Assembly (NCBI GenBank): GCA_947167415.1 | Contig: CAMVHY010000096.1 | Coordinates: forward strand, 1 to 5,950 | DNA: 5,950 nt | Origin: an uncultured Clostridia bacterium | GTDB lineage: Bacteria > Bacillota > Clostridia > Lachnospirales > CAMVHY01 | Direction: 5' to 3' | Shown: positions 1 to 4,581 of the stretch, piece by piece | How positions within the stretch are numbered: position 1 is the stretch's first letter | Layout of the letters: each line of letters begins with the position of its first letter | The notes under the pieces: generated by a model | Databases searched by the model: none | What the model saw: only the letters and a program-made list of their open reading frames with translations | What the model was told of the DNA's origin: nothing | Program-made: the position numbers and the translations under genes

Positions 1-1323
1 ATAAAGATATTCTATAAGCTTTGTTGTATACTCCTGTTGCTTTGTTTTTAATTTTTCCTCAAGTTGGGCTTGCGACGTGTAATGTTCAGTGAAAAAACCC
101 AAATGCTTACCCAGCTTACTAAAAATATCATTCTTTTCGTTTTGTGATTGTGTAGCCACATCATTTTTATTTTCGAACGCTGGATCTTGACTCTTTACAT
201 ATCCATTCTTTTCGCATAATGTATATAATTCATCAGCCACTGCCTTAAACATTTTAGTGAGTACACATTTAGAGTATTCATTCAACTCTATTGCCTTTAT
301 ATTAGAATTAAGTTGACCCCCTTTTTCGTTTGGTAGTTTGCGCAATTCATAAGCATAACGTAACATAAGAGCTACGTTTGTAAATTGCTTAAGAGTTATT
401 TTATGCGCTTCATAAAGCTTATCAGCTGCCGAAATTAGAATATTCAAATTTTCATCATCGGATAAATAAGCTTTATCTAGTAATATATCAGACAATTTAC
501 CATACCAATCCTGCGCATCTCGGGCATCCTGGTCTATCTGATTATTAACATATACTTTTACATACTCCGCTGCATTTATGCCTTGCCAACCGTTTTGAGC
601 TTTAGCTCGAGGAATTTCTTTTGTTTTTGTATGACTTTTCTTCGACTCTTCTCTTGACATAGTATCAAAACCCTTAATTTTACGTTCCAAAATATTTTTT
701 ACGTTCGTCGCTCTTCCTTGCTCGTATTGGGTCTTTAAATGATCACTGCAAATAAATCTTTCTAATGGATTAGTTGCTTTTAAAGCATTAGATTCTTCGT
801 CATGGCCTAAACGAAAACCCTTATATGACACTTTGGCTTGGCTTAGTGATAATTTTACACATCCGTCTGTTGCTTGAAACTGGTTGTATTTTTTATTTGA
901 ATTGGCAGCTTCTTCTTTAGATACCACTTTATATAACGGCAATTTCCCCAAGTCCATTTCTTGTTGCTCTGACGTAACTTGAATCCCAATTTTCGAAGAA
1001 CAAGGGAACAACGAGACATTGAAGGTATTTTCATCATTTTCATATATACCCAAGTCAGCTAAAGTTTTTGATTTATTATTAGGATTAGTAATAATATAAT
1101 TACCCGACTCCGACGACAGTGCCAGTACAATGTAGTCATTATTTTTTGCAAATCCCTCCTCTACCATAGACGTTGACATTTTTTTCACAAGTGTCTCCAC
1201 TGTATCTGTTGGTTTTATCTCTATATTACTAATCCACTCTTCATTACCACTGGATCCCCTGAGTAATCTAAGAACGAATTTACATGTCTTTGATGCTCCT
1301 TCTTCTTGAATTGCTTCTTTCAT
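1..1323 (-). CDS. Unrecognised protein with N-terminal ubiquitin-like (beta-grasp) module; 3' end off the left edge
   Basis: The frame is open from ATG at 1323 down to base 1: exactly 441 codons, no stop. The gene is therefore C-terminally truncated by the window. The start is fixed by AAGGAGGA 8 nt upstream. Residues 14-107 read like a ubiquitin fold: strand KFVLRLLR, strand NIEIKPTDTV, helix from about 41 to 58, strand YIVLALS, then KTLADLGIYENDENTFNVSLF. This resembles ubiquitin's IEVxPSDTIEN and TLSDYNIQKESTLHLVL. Residues 108-255 are polar and lysine-rich with no motif I know. From about 256 to 441 the chain is mostly predicted helix, with a coiled-coil-like charged end (417-439). No signal peptide, membrane segment or catalytic motif is visible. 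18 of 42 Leu codons are CTN, against about 10 of 73 in leuS, suggesting a different origin or weaker codon selection. The reading frame is near certain. The UBL call is by pattern only and the function is unknown. Confidence 0.9.
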   Translation of the reverse strand, partial: MKEAIQEEGASKTCKFVLRLLRGSSGNEEWISNIEIKPTDTVETLVKKMSTSMVEEGFAKNNDYIVLALSSESGNYIITNPNNKSKTLADLGIYENDENTFNVSLFPCSSKIGIQVTSEQQEMDLGKLPLYKVVSKEEAANSNKKYNQFQATDGCVKLSLSQAKVSYKGFRLGHDEESNALKATNPLERFICSDHLKTQYEQGRATNVKNILERKIKGFDTMSREESKKSHTKTKEIPRAKAQNGWQGINAAEYVKVYVNNQIDQDARDAQDWYGKLSDILLDKAYLSDDENLNILISAADKLYEAHKITLKQFTNVALMLRYAYELRKLPNEKGGQLNSNIKAIELNEYSKCVLTKMFKAVADELYTLCEKNGYVKSQDPAFENKNDVATQSQNEKNDIFSKLGKHLGFFTEHYTSQAQLEEKLKTKQQEYTTKLIEYLY

Positions 1324-1330
1324 AATAAAA

Positions 1331-1338
1331 TCCTCCTT
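1331..1338 (-). promoter_or_regulatory. Shine-Dalgarno site of the left UBL gene
   Basis: The minus strand reads AAGGAGGA, with 8 nt between GGAGG and the ATG at 1323. This near-perfect anti-SD match decides the start codon and predicts efficient translation. Confidence 0.9.
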
Positions 1339-1348
1339 TTTTAAAAAA

Positions 1349-1375
1349 GACAAACAGATAAACAAAAATTTTGTT
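1349..1375. repeat. Inverted-repeat copy A, GACAAAC ... AACAAAA-A-TTTTGTT
   Basis: On the plus strand GACAAAC (1349-1355) is followed by a 7+1+7 palindrome, AACAAAA A TTTTGTT (1361-1375). The same pair of elements, closer together and in opposite orientation, occurs at 1474-1493. Copy A lies in the leader of the left UBL gene, just upstream of its RBS. It could be an operator or an RNA structure. AT-richness makes the inner palindrome less surprising than its length suggests. Confidence 0.5.
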
Positions 1376-1392
1376 GTACAACTTACAACAAA
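1370..1392 (-). promoter_or_regulatory. Hairpin in the leader of the left UBL gene
   Basis: Arms TTTGTTGTA (1370-1378) and TACAACAAA (1384-1392) are perfectly complementary over 9 bp around a 5-nt loop. The hairpin would sit in the mRNA about 30 nt upstream of the RBS. It shares bases with the adjacent palindrome at 1361-1375, so the two structures cannot form together. It could be a leader switch or a DNA operator. Confidence 0.45.
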
Positions 1393-1466
1393 GCGCAAAA
1401 CCAGCATTCTATATTAAAAAATCATATTTACAGCGCAGAATGATTTCACCCAAACGCCGTATATTC

Positions 1467-1495
1467 ATTTTAGAACAAAATTTTTTGTTTGTCAA
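1467..1495 (-). promoter_or_regulatory. Proximal sigma70-type promoter (P2) of the left UBL gene
   Basis: Minus-strand TTGACA (1490-1495), a 17-bp spacer and TAAAAT (1467-1472) match the sigma70 consensus at 11 of 12 positions with ideal spacing. The spacer is almost entirely the palindrome AACAAAA-TT-TTTTGTT on the plus strand (1474-1489), a natural place for a repressor. Predicted transcription start is near 1460, giving a leader of about 137 nt. Confidence 0.75.
1474..1493. repeat. Inverted-repeat copy B, inside the P2 spacer
   Basis: Plus-strand AACAAAA TT TTTTGTT (1474-1489) ends in TTTGTC, so that GTTTGTC at 1487-1493 is the reverse complement of the GACAAAC of copy A (1349-1355). The copy fills the -35/-10 spacer of P2. 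Together A and B bracket the leader of the left UBL gene. Confidence 0.5.
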
Positions 1496-1567
1496 TACTT
1501 TATCCAAATATTTTTATATTTTTTTTTATGACTAAACGCAAATTTTAGTTCTTTAGTATTGCCGTTT

Positions 1568-1591
1568 GAAGTTAACATAACAAGTAACTTC
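1568..1591. promoter_or_regulatory. Inverted repeat GAAGTTA-N10-TAACTTC
   Basis: These are perfect 7-bp arms around a 10-nt loop, followed on the plus strand by a run of seven T (1597-1603). It could be a weak plus-strand terminator. It could also be an operator or a leader hairpin of the minus transcript from P1, as it shares GTTAA-type half sites with 1603-1625. Confidence 0.4.
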
Positions 1592-1602
1592 TATAATTTT
1601 TT

Positions 1603-1625
1603 TGTTAAGTAAATCTCACTTAACA
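1603..1625. promoter_or_regulatory. Inverted repeat TGTTAAGT-N7-ACTTAACA at the predicted P1 start site
   Basis: Perfect 8-bp arms (1603-1610 and 1618-1625) around AAATCTC. It begins 6 bp downstream of the P1 -10 box, so it covers the expected transcription start near 1624. That is the usual position of a repressor operator. Transcribed, it would be a hairpin at the extreme 5' end of the mRNA. Confidence 0.5.
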
Positions 1626-1645
1626 TTTATATTATATAATATAAA
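1626..1645. repeat. 20-bp perfect A/T palindrome containing the P1 -10 box
   Basis: Perfect symmetry about 1635/1636, composed only of A and T. It carries TATAAT on both strands (1635-1640 plus, 1631-1636 minus). Only the minus-strand copy has a -35 box at proper distance. Simple composition means that chance cannot be excluded. Confidence 0.5.
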
Positions 1646-1659
1646 AATACAAATGTCAA
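1631..1659 (-). promoter_or_regulatory. Distal consensus sigma70 promoter (P1) towards the left UBL gene
   Basis: Minus strand: TTGACA at 1654-1659, exactly 17 bp, TATAAT at 1631-1636. All 12 positions match consensus at optimal spacing. Predicted start is near 1624, about 300 nt from the start codon. The transcript would run through the 1603-1625 and 1568-1591 hairpins and then P2. So strong a core promoter is normally held in check, and the palindrome on its start site fits that. It could instead make a short separate RNA. Confidence 0.75.
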
Positions 1660-1761
1660 TAGCAAAATAAAAAAATAAAACTAAAAAAACCTAAACAAAC
1701 TATTTAATCTGTAATATAAAATAATAAAGTGTGACAAAAATATTTTAAAATAATAAAGAAA

Positions 1762-1781
1762 GTTAATAAAAAAAAATTAAC
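1762..1781. repeat. Inverted repeat GTTAAT-A8-ATTAAC
   Basis: Perfect 6-bp arms (1762-1767 and 1776-1781) around eight A. It has the same GTTAA/TTAAC half sites as 1603-1625. It may be a third related protein-binding site upstream of P1, or chance in AT-rich DNA. Confidence 0.3.
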
Positions 1782-1816
1782 GTGGCAAGACAAATCATAT
1801 TCATGTTTTGTGAAAA

Positions 1817-1856
1817 CAAAAACGATCTTGAAAATAAGACCGTTTTTATTTTTATT
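1817..1856 (-). terminator. Orphan intrinsic terminator-like hairpin, bidirectional
   Basis: Arms 1818-1829 and 1836-1847 carry the core ACGATCTT / AAGACCGT. On the minus strand the one imperfect position is a G-U wobble, so the stem is continuous and ends in TTTTTGTTTTC. On the plus strand that position is an A-C mismatch, but a T-rich tail (1843-1858) follows. No gene ends here on either strand. It may end an unannotated small RNA, or insulate P1 from antisense transcription out of leuS. Confidence 0.55.
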
Positions 1857-2010
1857 TTAAAAAAAAATTTTTGATTTATGGTTTTGAAAAACATATTTTT
1901 AATCGCGACAACAAACAAAATTTCTGTTTGCTGTTTGTATAAATTACACAACCTTTTTTTAGTCGTCACATTTTTTTACATTCATTTTTCTCGTTTATTT
2001 TTTATAAACA

Positions 2011-2049
2011 GCATCTAACAAAAAATTATTTTAATTAAATTTGTTATGC
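2011..2049. promoter_or_regulatory. Inverted repeat overlapping the leuS -35 region
   Basis: TAACAAA (2016-2022) and TTTGTTA (2040-2046) are perfect 7-bp arms 17 bp apart, with GCA (2011-2013) and TGC (2047-2049) outside them. The right arm contains the proposed leuS -35 box. A GCGCGC run (2048-2053), striking in DNA this AT-rich, follows in the spacer. It is a possible regulator site. Confidence 0.35.
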
Positions 2050-2070
2050 GCGCCACAACTTATTTATAAT
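2041..2070 (+). promoter_or_regulatory. Promoter of leuS
   Basis: TTGTTA (2041-2046), an 18-bp spacer and a perfect TATAAT (2065-2070). The start would be near 2077, leaving only about 25 nt of leader. That excludes a T-box riboswitch on this transcript. The -35 matches at 4 of 6 positions. Confidence 0.65.
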
Positions 2071-2086
2071 AAAAAAAAATTTTTTT

Positions 2087-2091
2087 GGAGG
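2087..2091 (+). promoter_or_regulatory. Shine-Dalgarno site of leuS
   Basis: GGAGG lies 11 nt before the ATG at 2103. It rules out an upstream in-frame TTG at 2085, which overlaps the SD itself. The 11-nt spacing is slightly long. Confidence 0.85.
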
Positions 2092-2102
2092 CATATTTTT
2101 TT

Positions 2103-4460
2103 ATGGCTTATGATTTTCAAATGATTGAAAAAAAATGGCAGGCTTTTTGGGAAAAAAATAAACGTGAAAAAAATAATAGCAAGCCAAAGTTTTATTGTTT
2201 GGACATGTTTCCATATCCATCGGGAAGCGGTTTACATGTTGGACATTGGCGTGGATATGTTTTAAGCGATGTTTTGGCGCGCTATAAAATTTTAAATGGG
2301 TACGAAATTTTGCATCCAATGGGTTGGGATGCGTTTGGTTTGCCAGCAGAAAATTATGCGATTAAAAATAAAACTCATCCTGCGATTAGTACAAAAAAAA
2401 ATATTGAGAACGCAAAGCGACAATTAAAAGAAATTGGTGCAGTTTATGATTGGGATCGAGAAGTAAATACGACGGATCCGGAATATTATAAATGGACCCA
2501 ATGGATTTTTTTAAAAATGTTTGAAAAAGGGTTGGCATATGAAAAAGAGATGCCATTGAATTGGTGTCCAAATTGTAAAGCTGTACTCGCAAATGAAGAA
2601 GCAACAAATGGTATTTGTGATCGATGCGGATTGAGCGTAACAAAAAAAATGTTGCGTCAATGGATGTTAAAAATTACGGATTACGCAGATAGATTGCTCG
2701 AAGATTTAGATTTGCTTGACTGGCCACAAAAAGTTAAAAAAATGCAAGCGGATTGGATTGGGAAAAGTTTTGGCGCGAGTGTAAATTTTAAAGTTTGGGA
2801 AAAAGATTTGGAGATAGAAATTTTTACTACGCGTCCGGATACTTTATATGGAGCTACGTTTTTAGTTTTAGCGCCTGAACATGAATTAATTAAAAAAATA
2901 ATTAGCGACGAAAAAAAAGACGAAGTAGAGGAGTATATAAAAAAAGCGAGCGAAAAATCTTATGTGGATCGAATGGCGGACAAAGAAAAAACCGGAGTTT
3001 TTACGGGTGCGTATGCAATTAATCCGTTGAATAAAAAAAAGATTCCGATTTGGATTTCGGATTATGTTTTGGCAGATTATGCGACAGGGGCAATTATGTG
3101 TGTGCCGGCGCATGACGATCGTGATTTTGAGTTTGCAAAAAAATTTAATCTGGAAATAATCGAAGTGATAAAAGATAATAAGTTAATTAATTCGGGCGGA
3201 TTTAATGATTTAGATTATAATGAAGCGCGAAAAAAAATAATAGATAGAATTGAAAAATTAAAAATTGGTAAACGGCAAATAAATTATAAATTGCGAGATT
3301 GGATTTTTTCCCGTCAAAGATATTGGGGCGATCCGATTCCGATTATTCATTGCGAAAAATGTGGATTAGTGCCTGTAGACGAAAAAGATTTGCCTGTTTT
3401 GTTGCCGGAAATAGAAAATTATGAGCCGACGGAAACAGGAGAATCACCTTTGGCAAAAATAGAATCGTGGGTAAATATAAAATGTCCAAAGTGTGGAGGA
3501 AAAGCAAAACGTGAGACAAATACAATGCCGCAGTGGGCAGGATCGTCTTGGTATTTTTTAAGATATGTTGATAATAAAAATAAATTTTGTTTGGCAGATA
3601 AAGATTTATTAAAAAAATGGATGCCGGTTGATTATTATGTTGGCGGAATTGAGCATGCTGTTTTGCATTTGCTTTATGCTCGGTTTTATACGAAGTTTTT
3701 ATATGATATCGGAGTTGTTGATTTTAAAGAGCCATTTTTAAAATTATTTAATCAGGGCATGATAAATAAAAATAAAACTAAAATGAGCAAGTCAAAGGGA
3801 AATGTTGTTTCTCCGGATGATTTAGTAAAAAAATATGGACGGGATTCGTTGAGATTATATGAATTATTTGTTGGTCCACCGGAACTTGATTGTGAATGGA
3901 ATGATAGTGGAATCGAAGGCGTGTTTAGATTTTTAAATAAGTTTTATAATTTTGTTTGTGAATATAAAAATAAATTAATAGACGAAAATAAAAAGCTGGT
4001 TATTTTTAGGAATAAATTAGTTTTTGAAATTACGAGACGGATCGAAAGTTTAAGTTTAAATACTGTTGTCAGTGGATTAATGGAATTTTTAAATGATTTG
4101 ATGGATTTATGTAAAAATTTTGGTGGCGTGGATATAAAAACGTTGGAGAATTTTATAATAATGCTAGCGCCATTTGCTCCGCATATAAGCGAAGAACTTT
4201 GGAATTTAATTGGAAATGAAAAATCGATTTTTGAATCTGAATGGCCAAAGTATGATGAAAATAATATGCAAGATGATTTTGTAAATATAGCTTTGCAAAT
4301 CAATGGAAAGTTAAGAGGAAATATAAGTGTAGATATAAATTTGGAGCGAGAAAAAATAATTTTGTTGGCAAAAGAAAATTTAGGGAAGAAACTGGATGGC
4401 AAAGAAATTGTTAAAGAAATTTATGTGCCGAAAAAGATTATAAATTTTGTGGTTAAATAA
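2103..4460 (+). CDS. leuS: Leucyl-tRNA synthetase (class I, compact bacterial form)
   Basis: Charges tRNA-Leu with leucine using ATP, in the cytoplasm. The protein has 785 residues, short against roughly 800-880 in many bacteria. It shows HVGH (45-48) in the Rossmann fold. A first zinc module holds Cys155, Cys158, Cys172 and Cys175. The CP1 editing domain carries TTRPDT (242-247) and the HDDRDFEF segment (337-344) with the conserved editing Asp. Cys417/420 and Cys461/464 form a second cysteine set. KMSKS is at 560-564, an anticodon-binding helical domain follows at about 600-715, and the C-terminal domain carries QINGKLRG (732-739). Only a few residues separate QGM (551-553) from KMSKS, so the leucine-specific insertion known from E. 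coli is absent. That explains most of the shortness and is also normal in Bacillus-type LeuRS. All catalytic and editing motifs look intact. ATG at 2103 is chosen from the SD. Leu codons are mostly TTA/TTG. The gene is monocistronic with its own promoter and terminator. Confidence 0.98.
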   Translation: MAYDFQMIEKKWQAFWEKNKREKNNSKPKFYCLDMFPYPSGSGLHVGHWRGYVLSDVLARYKILNGYEILHPMGWDAFGLPAENYAIKNKTHPAISTKKNIENAKRQLKEIGAVYDWDREVNTTDPEYYKWTQWIFLKMFEKGLAYEKEMPLNWCPNCKAVLANEEATNGICDRCGLSVTKKMLRQWMLKITDYADRLLEDLDLLDWPQKVKKMQADWIGKSFGASVNFKVWEKDLEIEIFTTRPDTLYGATFLVLAPEHELIKKIISDEKKDEVEEYIKKASEKSYVDRMADKEKTGVFTGAYAINPLNKKKIPIWISDYVLADYATGAIMCVPAHDDRDFEFAKKFNLEIIEVIKDNKLINSGGFNDLDYNEARKKIIDRIEKLKIGKRQINYKLRDWIFSRQRYWGDPIPIIHCEKCGLVPVDEKDLPVLLPEIENYEPTETGESPLAKIESWVNIKCPKCGGKAKRETNTMPQWAGSSWYFLRYVDNKNKFCLADKDLLKKWMPVDYYVGGIEHAVLHLLYARFYTKFLYDIGVVDFKEPFLKLFNQGMINKNKTKMSKSKGNVVSPDDLVKKYGRDSLRLYELFVGPPELDCEWNDSGIEGVFRFLNKFYNFVCEYKNKLIDENKKLVIFRNKLVFEITRRIESLSLNTVVSGLMEFLNDLMDLCKNFGGVDIKTLENFIIMLAPFAPHISEELWNLIGNEKSIFESEWPKYDENNMQDDFVNIALQINGKLRGNISVDINLEREKIILLAKENLGKKLDGKEIVKEIYVPKKIINFVVK

Positions 4461-4471
4461 CTTTTTTGCTA

Positions 4472-4498
4472 GCTGCGTAAAAAATATTTTTATGCGGC
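4472..4498 (+). other. Hairpin just after the leuS stop codon
   Basis: In plus-strand RNA, 4472-4483 pairs with 4487-4498 over 12 bp (GCUGCGUAAAAA), including one U-G and one G-U wobble, around a 3-nt loop. On the minus strand both wobbles become A-C mismatches, so the structure belongs to the leuS mRNA. No U-tract follows, so it is not a classic intrinsic terminator. It may protect the 3' end or be a pause site ahead of the real terminator. Confidence 0.55.
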
Positions 4499-4522
4499 AC
4501 AAAAAATTTATTTATAAAAATA

Positions 4523-4557
4523 AAAAGACGAGTTGATTATTTCGACTCGTTTTTTTT
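4523..4557 (+). terminator. Intrinsic terminator of leuS, weaker in reverse
   Basis: Stem ACGAGTTGA (4528-4536) with TCGACTCGT (4542-4550), 9 bp with one U-G wobble, loop TTATT, then eight T (4550-4557). On the minus strand the wobble is a C-A mismatch, but a T-rich tail (complement of 4516-4527) is also present. It may therefore also end the convergent UBL gene, whose stop lies 25 bp away. Confidence 0.88.
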
Positions 4558-4581
4558 ATCTCAAAAAAATTTTAATTTTAA

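Larger units (their letters stand above)
1324..2102. other. Divergent AT-rich intergenic region with no protein gene
   Basis: 779 bp between the start codons of the left UBL gene and leuS, very poor in G and C between about 1620 and 2040. It holds promoters P1 and P2, the inverted repeats listed separately, one orphan terminator and the leuS promoter. No credible protein is seen. The one open frame of note (1763-1969, minus) is low-complexity, lacks an RBS and contains the terminator hairpin. No T-box leader (no AGGGTGG-type motif), tRNA or rRNA is visible. Confidence 0.7.

Noticed and set aside
855..1043. 62-codon minus-strand open frame
   Set aside because: Lies inside the left UBL gene in another frame; no own RBS.
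1763..1969. 68-codon minus-strand open frame in the intergenic region
   Set aside because: Low-complexity K/F/I composition, non-ATG start without SD, and a terminator-like hairpin inside it. It looks like chance in AT-rich DNA.
2085..2102. TTG start for leuS adding six residues
   Set aside because: The TTG overlaps the GGAGG Shine-Dalgarno sequence. The ATG at 2103 fits both the SD and the usual LeuRS N-terminus.
1324..2102. T-box leader, tRNA or origin of replication
   Set aside because: No T-box motif, no cloverleaf, and no DnaA-box cluster (TTATNCACA) seen; the many A/T palindromes alone are not evidence of an origin.
3944..4402. 152-codon antisense frame opposite leuS
   Set aside because: Shadow of the strongly conserved leuS; composition mirrors leuS codons and there is no start signal.
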